Below the pieces are notes generated by a model, which did not search any database, was not told where the DNA came from, and saw only the letters and a list, made by a program, of their open reading frames with translations. A program made the translations under genes and the position numbers. Below, in pieces: positions 36,687 to 44,822 of a stretch of 64,000 nt of DNA. Location of the stretch: NCBI RefSeq assembly GCF_003390925.1, contig NZ_QUBS01000048.1, positions 1-64,000 on the forward strand. Reading direction: 5' to 3'. This stretch comes from Trinickia diaoshuihuensis. GTDB taxonomy: Bacteria > Pseudomonadota > Gammaproteobacteria > Burkholderiales > Burkholderiaceae. Each line of letters opens with the position of its first letter. The stretch's first letter is position 1.

Positions 36687-37436
36687 CTACTGCAAAATCG
36701 TTACCTTGGCAGGATTCGACAGCGTCCCGCCGCCGCAGTCGGAAAGCACGACGATACCCGGCGCGCAGCGTGAGCGATGCGCGCCGGAAGGGCGAGTCGA
36801 AGCCGATCTCGATGCGGGTATCGAAGGCGGTATCGAAGGCGTGCGCGCCGGCTCGGGTCCCGGCGGCGGGGCAGCGCCAATCGGTGCCAGCGGAATCGGC
36901 GCGACGGCGTGGTGTCCATCGTCGAGGGCATGCGAGACGACGCGCTCGACGTAGCCGGCCGTAAATCCCGTCGCGAAGTTGCCGCTGTAATAGCAGGACA
37001 GCGCTTTGCGCAACGCGTATTGGTCGTCGGCTTCGCCGTGCCTGGCACGTGCGAAACATTCGGAGAGGATCGAGCCCGCCACGCGCAAGTTCGCGCATGG
37101 ATCGAAGATCGAGTCGATGGTCTCGCCGAAACGTGCCAGGTTGTAGCGATTGACCTGTCCGAGCCCGAGGCTGAAGTTGTAGCCGAGCCGCGCCAGATTT
37201 CGCGCGGTGACGACCGCTTCGTCGAGCGAGGCGGGCTGGCGCACTAGGTGCGCGCCCACCACACCGATCGCATAGGGGTTGTAGCCGGATTCCACGCTGA
37301 CGAGCGCGGCCAGCGTATGCGCTTCGACCGTCGGAGCGCAACGCAGCGCCAAGGCTATAAAATCGGCCGCGCGCGCGGTGCTGCATCCCATGCATATTGC
37401 GAATGCGAGAAGGAGGGTGGCGAGGGCGCGGCGCAT
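36687..37436 (-). CDS. exported lytic transglycosylase of the type III system
   Basis: A 249-residue protein with a signal peptide (ATLLLAFAICMGCSTARA-A). The SLT domain is near residues 26-160. The catalytic glutamate is Glu49 in LAALVSVESGYNPYAIGVV, with the conserved LGLGQVNRYN and CANLRVAGSIL. It resembles VirB1/IpgF-type enzymes that open peptidoglycan for secretion machines. The C-terminal third is Pro/Ser rich and disordered. It follows sctR by 15 bp, so it is part of the leftward T3SS transcript. Confidence 0.88.
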   Translation of the reverse strand: MRRALATLLLAFAICMGCSTARAADFIALALRCAPTVEAHTLAALVSVESGYNPYAIGVVGAHLVRQPASLDEAVVTARNLARLGYNFSLGLGQVNRYNLARFGETIDSIFDPCANLRVAGSILSECFARARHGEADDQYALRKALSCYYSGNFATGFTAGYVERVVSHALDDGHHAVAPIPLAPIGAAPPPGPEPARTPSIPPSIPASRSASTRPSGAHRSRCAPGIVVLSDCGGGTLSNPAKVTILQ

Positions 37437-37451
37437 CGGACGAGGGTCCCG

Positions 37452-38111
37452 CTAGCGATACGACAGCACGAGCCCGTGCACGAGCACGGACCAGCCGTCG
37501 AGCATGACGAAAAGCAGCAGCTTGAATGGGATCGAGATCGTGGTCGGCGAGATCATCTGCATGCCCAGCGCGAGCAAGACATTGGCGACGATGAGGTCGG
37601 TCACGACGAACACCACGTAGATCACGAAGCCGATCTGAAACGCTCGCGTCAGCTCGGAAAGCATGAAGCTCGGCACGAGCACCATGAGGTCGTCCGATTG
37701 CAGCGCTTGCACGCGCTCGGCCGGCCAGATCGCCGTGGCCGAGCGCATGAAGAAGTTACGCTCGCCCGGCACCGTATGCTGCGACAGAAATTTCTTGACC
37801 GGCGGCGCGATCGATTGGCCGATCGCCATCACGTCGTCGATGCTCATCGTGCCACCGATGGCCACATGATTGGTTTGCATGGTATCGACGATCGCGCTGC
37901 CCACCGGTGCCATGATGTAGATCGTCAGAATCAGCGCAATGCCGTTCAAGACGATGTTCGGCGGCACCTGCTGCACGCCCAGCGCCGTGCGCAGCAGGCC
38001 CAACACGACGACGAGCTTCGTGTAGCTCGTGACCATCAGCGCGGCGAACGGAATCGTGCCGAGCGCGACGATCAAAAACAGCATCGTGACCGGGCTCGGC
38101 ATGTTACTCAT
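37452..38111 (-). CDS. sctR: type III export apparatus protein SctR
   Basis: A 219-residue inner-membrane protein of the FliP/SctR family, the core of the export gate with SctS and SctT. Signatures are TSYTKLVVVLGLLRTALGVQQVPPN, read in parts, VLVPSFMLSELTRAFQIGF and DLIVANVLLALGMQMISPTTISIPFK. The start ATG at 38111 overlaps the sctQ stop (ATGAGTAA). It sits on the opposite strand from sctS and sctT, which is unusual because sctRST are commonly adjacent. Confidence 0.95.
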   Translation of the reverse strand: MSNMPSPVTMLFLIVALGTIPFAALMVTSYTKLVVVLGLLRTALGVQQVPPNIVLNGIALILTIYIMAPVGSAIVDTMQTNHVAIGGTMSIDDVMAIGQSIAPPVKKFLSQHTVPGERNFFMRSATAIWPAERVQALQSDDLMVLVPSFMLSELTRAFQIGFVIYVVFVVTDLIVANVLLALGMQMISPTTISIPFKLLLFVMLDGWSVLVHGLVLSYR

Positions 38112-38445
38112 CGCCGTTCTCCGAAAAGCGTGAGACGCGCACGCCGAGCTTGTTGCCGACGGCCACCAGATGTCCTTGTCCGACCAGCGCCCCGTTCGCA
38201 CGGATATGAACGGTACTCTGGTTGAGCGGCTGCTCCAGCTCGATCACATAGCCGCTTTTGAGCGCTTTCAGTTGCGCGAGCGGCATCGAGCGCTCGTCGA
38301 GTTCGAAGCTCACGCGTACTTCGAGCGCATCGACGTGCGTCAGTGCGGCTTCGCCCGTTGCACCGGCGGCCGTACCGGCGGCGTGCGTGTCGAGCGGGCC
38401 CGGCGCGCCGGCGGACGTCGCATCGGCCCGGGTGGATGGAGTCAC
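38104..38445 (-). CDS. predicted internal product SctQ-C
   Basis: Inside sctQ, GAGGAG (38457-38452) stands exactly six bases before an in-frame GTG (38445). Translation from it gives 113 residues that start at TPSTRADATSAG and contain the second SpoA domain complete. Internal starts that release a C-terminal SctQ fragment are known for YscQ, SpaO and Spa33. Here the site falls in the linker between the two SpoA domains, as in those cases. It is inferred from sequence only. Confidence 0.6.
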   Translation of the reverse strand: MTPSTRADATSAGAPGPLDTHAAGTAAGATGEAALTHVDALEVRVSFELDERSMPLAQLKALKSGYVIELEQPLNQSTVHIRANGALVGQGHLVAVGNKLGVRVSRFSENGDE

Positions 38446-39273
38446 GGAATTCTCCTCGATATGGTCGATGACGATGCGCGAGCCGATGGCTTTCGCCGAC
38501 ACGGTTACGTGCCCGTCGCTCGTGGTGGCGACGCAGCGCAGCGCGCTGCCGAACGATTGCCAGCGTTCGATGCCGATGATGTCGCCGCGCGCGATCGAGC
38601 GCAGTTCGGCGACGCTCAGCATCGTCGAGCCGACCGTGAAGCGCAGCGTGATCGGCAACGTGTCGAAATCGGTCTCGCGCAGCGTGGGGGGCGGGGGATC
38701 GGAGGGGCAGGCCAGACCGAGATACCGTTCCTCGGCGAAGCGCAGCGCGCCATGGCAGTACCATTCGCTGCCGGGACGCCTGACGCAGAAACGCAGTGCG
38801 TCGTGCGCGCGCGCGAGCTCTTCTCTCGGCGCCGCGCCGGCGGGCGCGACGCCGAATTCGATCTTTTGCCGCGTGCGCATCTCGAGCGCGTCGATCAGCG
38901 GCGCGAGCGCATCCGCGATGAGCGCACAGCGGATTTCAGCGGGTACGGCGTCGCTTCCGGCATCGCCGATCAACGCATGCTCGCCGATCGAATCGAGCAC
39001 GAAACACCCTTCGGCTGGGCCGAAGCGAAACGCATAGACGTGTCCGGGCGAAGCGGGCTGAGCGTCGGCTTGCCAACGCAATTCGTACTGGCCGTGCGCG
39101 GTGGCGAACGCGAGCGGCGTCGGCCATGCGTACGCGCGGTTGAGCGCCTGCGCCGCCAGCGCACTGATGCGCGGCAGCCCGGGCGCGTTGCCGAGCGGTT
39201 GTGCCGTGCCATGCGATGGCGATGCGGCGGCCGCGCTCGCCTTCGGCGGCGCACTTGCCAAAGTAGCGGACAT
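38104..39273 (-). CDS. sctQ: type III cytoplasmic ring (C-ring) protein SctQ
   Basis: A 389-residue SctQ. The N-terminal region is Ala rich. Two SpoA domains close the protein, at about residues 205-275 (PITLRFTVGSTMLSVAELRSIARGDIIGIE, in parts) and 315-385 (LEVRVSFELDERSMPLAQLKALKSGYVIEL, in parts). It forms the sorting platform with SctK, SctL and SctN. The start ATG at 39273 is 5 bp before the LuxR 4 stop codon region in the same transcript. An internal RBS and GTG inside this gene predict a shorter second product. Confidence 0.9.
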   Translation of the reverse strand: MSATLASAPPKASAAAASPSHGTAQPLGNAPGLPRISALAAQALNRAYAWPTPLAFATAHGQYELRWQADAQPASPGHVYAFRFGPAEGCFVLDSIGEHALIGDAGSDAVPAEIRCALIADALAPLIDALEMRTRQKIEFGVAPAGAAPREELARAHDALRFCVRRPGSEWYCHGALRFAEERYLGLACPSDPPPPTLRETDFDTLPITLRFTVGSTMLSVAELRSIARGDIIGIERWQSFGSALRCVATTSDGHVTVSAKAIGSRIVIDHIEENSVTPSTRADATSAGAPGPLDTHAAGTAAGATGEAALTHVDALEVRVSFELDERSMPLAQLKALKSGYVIELEQPLNQSTVHIRANGALVGQGHLVAVGNKLGVRVSRFSENGDE

Positions 39274-39278
39274 GAAAG

Positions 39279-40154
39279 TCAGACGACGTAGAGCCGTCCC
39301 GCCAAATACGCAAGCTGCACGCGGTTCAAGACCCCATATTTCTTGCGGATTTGGCGCATGTGGTAATCGACGTTGCTGCGCGACATGTTCAACTGCTGCG
39401 CAATCTCGCGGTCGCTGAGCCCGCTGGCCGTGAAGTTCAAGATCCGGCGTTGCAGATCGGAGAGCGTCGGCGTTTGCGCGATCGCAGCCATTTGCTCGGC
39501 GAGAAACGCATGCACGCCGAGGCCGAGCGCGTACGCTTGGCCCACCACGCGGTCGTTGATCCATTCGCTCGTGGGATTGACCGAGCTGAAGATCATGACG
39601 CTATGTTCGAGGCTGCCCGGATCGACGAGCCCAAAGGCGATGCCGCTGCGCGTCCCGCAGGCTTGCGTGTCGTCGAGAAAGCGCTGCATGCGCTCGTTCG
39701 ATTCGGCCGCGATCGTAACGCCGGCGGCGAGCGTCTCCTGGTCCCAGACGAGCGGCCAGTCGTGGCGGCAGGCGAATGCCATGCGCGGGTCGATGTCGAA
39801 ATAGCGCTGGTCCACGTAGCGCTGGGCCCAGCCGGGCGGCGAGCATAGATCGAAATAGCGCGCCCGGTTCACGAGTTCGCCGAGCCGCGTCAGGCGGCAA
39901 TAGCAAAACCAGTCGAAGCCGATCGTGCGCAGGGCGATCCGCATCAGTTGCTTGCGTTCATGCGGCGAATGCGCCGCGGCTAAGTCGGCGGCGATTTCGG
40001 ATACGCGGTCGCTGCCGTTCGTTTCGCCGTGACGGGCCGCGTGTTTGCTGACTACGAGCTGGCAATCGGCCAATTCGATAAAGTCGATCGCATGCCGCGC
40101 ATCTCGTTCGCCGCTTCCTTTCGACAGGCGCCTGCGCGCCTCGGGGTTCGTCAT
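39279..40154 (-). CDS. LuxR-type regulator 4, first gene of the sctQ-sctR unit
   Basis: A 291-residue LuxR-type protein. The start ATG at 40154 has GGAGG five bases upstream (MTNPEARRRLSKG); two earlier in-frame ATGs have no RBS. The ligand domain keeps all usual acyl-homoserine-lactone contact positions: W-x3-Y in GWAQRYVDQRYFDIDPRM, Asp-Pro, Trp in PLVWD and Gly in GTRSGIAFGL. The helix-turn-helix is NFTASGLSDREIAQQLNMSRSNVDYHM. It is divergent from sctV and directly precedes sctQ, so it probably governs both arms of the secretion cluster. Confidence 0.92.
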   Translation of the reverse strand: MTNPEARRRLSKGSGERDARHAIDFIELADCQLVVSKHAARHGETNGSDRVSEIAADLAAAHSPHERKQLMRIALRTIGFDWFCYCRLTRLGELVNRARYFDLCSPPGWAQRYVDQRYFDIDPRMAFACRHDWPLVWDQETLAAGVTIAAESNERMQRFLDDTQACGTRSGIAFGLVDPGSLEHSVMIFSSVNPTSEWINDRVVGQAYALGLGVHAFLAEQMAAIAQTPTLSDLQRRILNFTASGLSDREIAQQLNMSRSNVDYHMRQIRKKYGVLNRVQLAYLAGRLYVV

Positions 40155-40251
40155 GCAGTCCTCCATGTCGTGAGCGGCGTATCGCGTATTCGAGTGCCGC
40201 CTCATGGTTTTCGACTATAGCCGCGCGCGCATGCCGCTTGGAACTGCACTG

Positions 40252-40307
40252 TTCAGTAGTGTTTCGCAGTTGCGTAGTGGCCGATGCGCGATTTACTACG
40301 AATCTGA
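40252..40307. promoter_or_regulatory. candidate operator array between LuxR 4 and sctV
   Basis: TTCAGTAGTG (40252-40261) and TTGCGTAGTGG (40270-40280) are near-direct repeats 18 bp apart. ACTACGAATCTGA (40295-40307) is the opposed copy and matches 12 of 13 bases with the site before LuxR 3. All lie in the 238-bp divergent promoter region. Confidence 0.5.
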
Positions 40308-40392
40308 CGATTGAGACGCGTACCCCTCGCTCATACACTTTTCGTCGCGGATTGTCCTTTCCGCACAGGCGATTTTTCAGCGAGGGATTTCG

Positions 40393-42618
40393 ATGTCCGT
40401 GGCGGCGCTCAGGAAGCAAGTGAAAGGCTGGTTGCCGGGTCGAAGCGGCGCCGACGACACGCGTCGTCCGGTACGCCCCTACGATCTTGCGTTGGCCGGC
40501 TTCATGGCGATCGTCATTGCATTGTTCGTGCTGCCGCTGCCGACAGCGGTCATGGACGCGCTCATCTCGCTCAATCTGGCCATTAGCGTCGTATTGCTGA
40601 CGGTGTCGACCTATCTGCCGTCGGCCTTGAGCTTCTCGTCGTTTCCGGCGATGCTGCTCTTTACCACGCTGCTGCGGCTATCGCTCAACATCGCCTCTTG
40701 CAAGCTGATCTTGCTGCATGCGAACGCGGGACACATCATCGATGCGTTCGGGCGGCTCGTCGTCGGCAATAACTTCGTGGTCGGCGGCGTCGTGTTTCTC
40801 GTCATCGCGATCGTGCAGTTCATCGTAATCGCGAAAGGCTCGGAGCGCGTCGCCGAGGTCGGGGCGCGTTTCTCGCTCGACGCCATGCCCGGCAAGCAGA
40901 TGAGTATCGATGCCGATCTGCGCGCGGGCATCATCAGTTCCGAAGAAGCGAAGCATCGGCGCGAGCGGCTCGAGCAAGAGTCGCAGTTGCACGGCGCGAT
41001 GGACGGCGCGATGAAATTCGTCAAGGGCGATGCCATCGCGGGCACCGTCATAGCGTTCGTCAACATCCTGGCAGGCATCGCCGTCGGCACGATCATGAAG
41101 GACATGAGCGTGTCCGACGCGTTGCATCGGTACGCCATTCTGACCGTCGGCGACGGCATGTCGGCGCAGATCCCGTCGCTGCTCGTGTCGATCGCGGCGG
41201 GCGTGGTCACGACGCGCGTGGCGACGCGCGATGCCAATGACAGCCAACTCGGCGAGCAAATCGGCAAGCAGATCACCGCGCACCCGCGTGCGCTGCTGAT
41301 CGCGGCCGCGGTGCTGCTCGCGTTCGCCTTCGTGCCCGGCTTCCCCGTCTGGTCGTTCGCTGCGCTCGCGCTCGTGACGGGCGGCGGTGGGGCGCTGCTG
41401 CTGCGCCGGCGCAAGACGATGCCGCCGCTCAAGCTCATCACGCTGGCCGAGCCGCTCGTTCCGGGAGAGCGCGAGGCGCAGGTGGGCCCGCATACGTCGG
41501 GCGTGACCTCGCCCGTTGCCGTCACGCTCGCGCGCACGGTTTCGCCGCATCTGAATCTCGTGCGCTTGCAAGAGGCGCTGGCCGCGGCGAAGTCGAACGT
41601 CGAGGCCGATATCGGCCCGATCTTCCCGCGCGTGCACGTGGCCTTCGAGAGCGCATTGCCCGAGGGCAGCTATCAAGTGTTCGTGCAGGACGTGCTTGCA
41701 TCGGAAGGCCGGTTGCATCTCGATCGGCTCCTGTGGGACGGCGTGACGCCGTTGGCGGAGGACGTCGAGCGGCTGCCCGCCGAGCCGTTCGGACCCTTCG
41801 CTCAGCCCGTTTGGCTGCCGCTGGATGCCGCGCCCGCGCAGGCACCTGAAAAAACGCCGCTGCCGGCCGGGATGAGGTCGGTTTTCACCGCCGAGACGCG
41901 GGCATCGGGCCCGTCGGTGGGGTTGCGCACGGAAGAGGTGCTGGCCCGGCACATCGAAAGCGAGGTGCGCAAGCACGCGGCGGCCTTGATCGGTATTCAG
42001 GAAGCCCAGCATCTGATCCGGCTCGTGCGGCGCGACTACGCGGAACTCGTCGCCGAGTTGATGCGTCTCGTGCCGCTGCAGCGGATCACCGAAGTGCTGC
42101 GGCGCTTGCTGCTGGAAGATATCCCCATCCGCAACTTGCGCATCATTTTCGAAAGCATGATCACGTGGGCGCCGCGCGAGCCCGACGACACGATCGCGCT
42201 CGTCGAACTCGTGCGCGTGGATTTGCGCCGCATGATCACCGATCGCCATGTGGGCAATGCGCGCAAGCTCGACGTCATTTTGTTCGAGCCGGTGTTGCAA
42301 GAACGCTTCGAGCAAGCGGTGCTGCGTACCAAGCAGGGTAACGTGCTGGGCCTTGCGCGCGAGGTCAAGGACGATGTCTGCCAGCAAGTGCGCAAGCTCT
42401 TCGATGCGCATCACCAAAGCACCGCAAGCGCGGGCATGCCGCGCAAACGCGCCACGTCCGTGCGCACCGCCGTCGTCGTTTCGCTGAACGTGCGCCGTTA
42501 TGTGCGCACGACGCTGGCCGCCGTGCTGCCGGATTTGCCCGTGCTCTCGTATCAAGAGCTCGAGGAGGACGTGGAATTGCGCACCATCGGGTGGGTATCG
42601 AATCCCGCGATCGCCTAG
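40393..42618 (+). CDS. sctV: type III export gate protein SctV
   Basis: A 741-residue protein of the FlhA/SctV (FHIPEP) family. Eight membrane spans lie in residues about 30-330, followed by a large cytoplasmic domain that forms the nonameric ring. The family signature GSERVAEVGARFSLDAMPGKQMSID, read in halves, and FTTLLRLSLNIASCKLILL are present. It is the first gene of the 13-gene rightward unit and is divergent from LuxR 4. A 60-bp gap separates it from sctS. Confidence 0.97.
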   Translation: MSVAALRKQVKGWLPGRSGADDTRRPVRPYDLALAGFMAIVIALFVLPLPTAVMDALISLNLAISVVLLTVSTYLPSALSFSSFPAMLLFTTLLRLSLNIASCKLILLHANAGHIIDAFGRLVVGNNFVVGGVVFLVIAIVQFIVIAKGSERVAEVGARFSLDAMPGKQMSIDADLRAGIISSEEAKHRRERLEQESQLHGAMDGAMKFVKGDAIAGTVIAFVNILAGIAVGTIMKDMSVSDALHRYAILTVGDGMSAQIPSLLVSIAAGVVTTRVATRDANDSQLGEQIGKQITAHPRALLIAAAVLLAFAFVPGFPVWSFAALALVTGGGGALLLRRRKTMPPLKLITLAEPLVPGEREAQVGPHTSGVTSPVAVTLARTVSPHLNLVRLQEALAAAKSNVEADIGPIFPRVHVAFESALPEGSYQVFVQDVLASEGRLHLDRLLWDGVTPLAEDVERLPAEPFGPFAQPVWLPLDAAPAQAPEKTPLPAGMRSVFTAETRASGPSVGLRTEEVLARHIESEVRKHAAALIGIQEAQHLIRLVRRDYAELVAELMRLVPLQRITEVLRRLLLEDIPIRNLRIIFESMITWAPREPDDTIALVELVRVDLRRMITDRHVGNARKLDVILFEPVLQERFEQAVLRTKQGNVLGLAREVKDDVCQQVRKLFDAHHQSTASAGMPRKRATSVRTAVVVSLNVRRYVRTTLAAVLPDLPVLSYQELEEDVELRTIGWVSNPAIA

Positions 42619-42678
42619 CGCGGGAAAGCGCGCGCCGACGGTCGAACGATTGCGATATGACGGGCCAAGGATGACACG

Positions 42679-42936
42679 ATGACGACGGAAACGATTTTGG
42701 ATATTACGCGGCAAGCGCTCTTGCTCGTGTTGATGTTGTCCTTGCCGGTGGTGCTCGTCGCGGCGGGGGTGGCGCTTCTCGTTGCATTGGCGCAAGCCGT
42801 GACGCAGTTGCAGGACCAAACTATCGGCCTGGCCGCACGCATGATCGCGGTGATGGTGGCGATCATCGTGACGGGCGGCTGGATTGGGCGCTCGGTTCTG
42901 CTTTTCGGTCAGCAGTCTTTTGCGAGGTTGTTTTGA
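42679..42936 (+). CDS. sctS: type III export apparatus protein SctS
   Basis: An 85-residue protein with two membrane helices, typical of FliQ/SctS (LLLVLMLSLPVVLVAAGVALLVALAQAVTQLQDQT in parts, and LQDQTIGLAARM). It wraps the SctR/SctT core of the export gate. Its stop overlaps the TTG start of sctC (TTGA). It directly follows sctV, while SctR is encoded on the other strand. Confidence 0.95.
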   Translation: MTTETILDITRQALLLVLMLSLPVVLVAAGVALLVALAQAVTQLQDQTIGLAARMIAVMVAIIVTGGWIGRSVLLFGQQSFARLF

Positions 42937-44822
42937 GCACCAAGATGCTTTCTCCTCGGGCGCACCGCGCCTTTGTCGCGCGTGCTGGCGCCATTTCGGC
43001 GCTATCGCGGTTCGCGCTCGGCGCGCTCGCGCTGTCGCTCGCCGGAGCGTTCGGCCCGCCGCGCGTGGCGCACGCCGCCGAGTTGCAGTGGCGCGATCGT
43101 CCTTACACGATCGTCGCCGACGGCAAGAAGGTCAGCGATTTCATTCGCGAACTGGCATCCGCGCAAGGCGTGACGGCCGTCATCGATTCGAAAGTGGACG
43201 GCACGATCAGCGGGCATTTTTCGGGCTCGCCGCTGGCGACGCTGCGCAGCGTCTGCGCGACCTACGGCCTCACGTATTACTTCGACGGCTCGCTGCTTTA
43301 TGTCGACCGCGCCGAGGACGGGCAGACACAAGTGTTTCCGATCCCGAAGGGCAGCGCCGGAGAACTCTCGCGCACGCTGGAGGCGATGCAAATTCCCGAC
43401 AGGCGCTTTCCGCTCATCATCAGCGACCGCGAGAACACGATCTACGTCTCGGGGCCGCAGCGCTATGTCGAACTCGTGCGGCAAGCCATCTCGACGATTA
43501 CCGATCCGAGCCGCGGGCTCGACCGCGCGGAGATCCGCGCGTTTCCGCTGCGTTATGCGTACGCGACCGACTTCCAGATCAATCGCTCGGGCAAGGAAGT
43601 GGCGATTCCCGGCGTGGCGTCGACGCTTGGCCGCTTATTCGGCAAGAGCGACAGCAACTTCGGCGCGCCCGGTTACGGCGCTCGGCTAGGGGGTGCGACG
43701 CGGCAAGTCAAACTCTCCTCGGGCGATATGGTCAATGTGCCCAGGCTCACGCTCGGCGCGGCCAACGCCACCACGACGGAGGCGCCGGGCGCGGCGTCCG
43801 ACGCGGCGTTAATGACGGGACAACCCGTCTCGTTGCCGCAGATCGTGGCCGATGCGGGGACGAATTCGGTCATCGTGCGCGACGTGCCCGAGCATATGCC
43901 GCAATACGCGCAACTGATTTCGGCGCTCGATTCGCGGCCGCGTCTGATCGAAGTGGGCCTGACGATCATCGATATCGACGAAAGCGCGCTCGATTCGTTC
44001 GGCGTCGATTGGCGGTTGCATACGCCCCATGGCGATTTCCAATTCGGCGACGGCAGCAATCCGCCGCTCACGTTCAACGCGGGCAATTCCGAAGCCGGTC
44101 AAACGGGCGCCTCGACGCCGATCGGCATGGCGCTGACCGCGTCGATCGGCGGAGCGATGCGCGACTATCTGCTTTCGCGCATCAATTTGCTGCAGCAGAC
44201 GGGTAAGGCGCAGACGTTGTCGAAACCGATGATCCTGACGCTCGACAACAACGAAGCGATCCTTGAAAACCTGACCGAATTCTACGTTCAAGTGGCGGGC
44301 TATCAGGACTCCTCGCTGTACGGCATCACGACCGGCACGAGCGTGAAGGTGACCCCGCGCATCGTCGAAGACGGTGGCAAGCCGGGCGTGATGATGTCGA
44401 TCGATATCGACGACGGTCAATTGAACAGCGCGCTGACGGTGACGCAGGTGCCGGCCGTCATTCAACGCAACATCGTGACGAAGGCGATGATCGACGAAGG
44501 CAAGAGCTTGCTCATCGCCGGCTTCAACAACGATACGTTCACGCAGAGCAAGACGGGCATCCCCTGGATTTCCGATATTCCCTGGATCGGCAACTTGTTC
44601 AAATACACGAAGAAGGACGGCGAGCGCAGCGACCGGTTTTATCTGCTGACGCCGCGCGTCGTGCAAACGGCGAGCGCGTTCGATCCGAGCGCGACGCCGA
44701 TGGGCGTCGAGCCGCCGCTGCCGGGACAGCCGTACAACTCGGGCGAACCGATACCGGGCAAGACGCCCGCGCCGATCGTCGTGCCGCCTAGCGCCGTACC
44801 GGCGCCCGCGATGGAGCATTGA
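42933..44822 (+). CDS. sctC: type III outer-membrane secretin SctC
   Basis: A 629-residue secretin with a signal peptide (ALGALALSLAGAFGPPRVAHA-A). An N0-type domain and N1/N3 domains follow (KKVSDFIRELASAQGVTAVI; ENTIYVSGPQRYVELV). The C-terminal secretin domain has VGLTIIDIDESALDSFGVDW and IPWISDIPWIGNLFKY. The start is a TTG that overlaps the sctS stop, with GAGG five bases upstream; ATG at 42945 is the alternative. The tail is Pro rich. No pilotin gene is seen nearby. Confidence 0.95.
   Translation: MSTKMLSPRAHRAFVARAGAISALSRFALGALALSLAGAFGPPRVAHAAELQWRDRPYTIVADGKKVSDFIRELASAQGVTAVIDSKVDGTISGHFSGSPLATLRSVCATYGLTYYFDGSLLYVDRAEDGQTQVFPIPKGSAGELSRTLEAMQIPDRRFPLIISDRENTIYVSGPQRYVELVRQAISTITDPSRGLDRAEIRAFPLRYAYATDFQINRSGKEVAIPGVASTLGRLFGKSDSNFGAPGYGARLGGATRQVKLSSGDMVNVPRLTLGAANATTTEAPGAASDAALMTGQPVSLPQIVADAGTNSVIVRDVPEHMPQYAQLISALDSRPRLIEVGLTIIDIDESALDSFGVDWRLHTPHGDFQFGDGSNPPLTFNAGNSEAGQTGASTPIGMALTASIGGAMRDYLLSRINLLQQTGKAQTLSKPMILTLDNNEAILENLTEFYVQVAGYQDSSLYGITTGTSVKVTPRIVEDGGKPGVMMSIDIDDGQLNSALTVTQVPAVIQRNIVTKAMIDEGKSLLIAGFNNDTFTQSKTGIPWISDIPWIGNLFKYTKKDGERSDRFYLLTPRVVQTASAFDPSATPMGVEPPLPGQPYNSGEPIPGKTPAPIVVPPSAVPAPAMEH

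Noticed and set aside
36687-37436. VirB1 of a type IV secretion system
   Set aside because: The SLT domain is VirB1-like, but no other type IV gene is present and it follows sctR by 15 bp, so it is assigned to the type III system.
40243-40261. Classic lux box (CTG-N-CAG dyad) before sctV
   Set aside because: CTGCACTGTTCAG has only three-base arms and does not fit the longer lux-box consensus; the TTxCGTAGT motif is much better supported.
40678-42819. 713-residue minus-strand frame opposite sctV and sctS
   Set aside because: Same shadow effect; Arg/His-rich low-quality protein, while sctV and sctS match their families.
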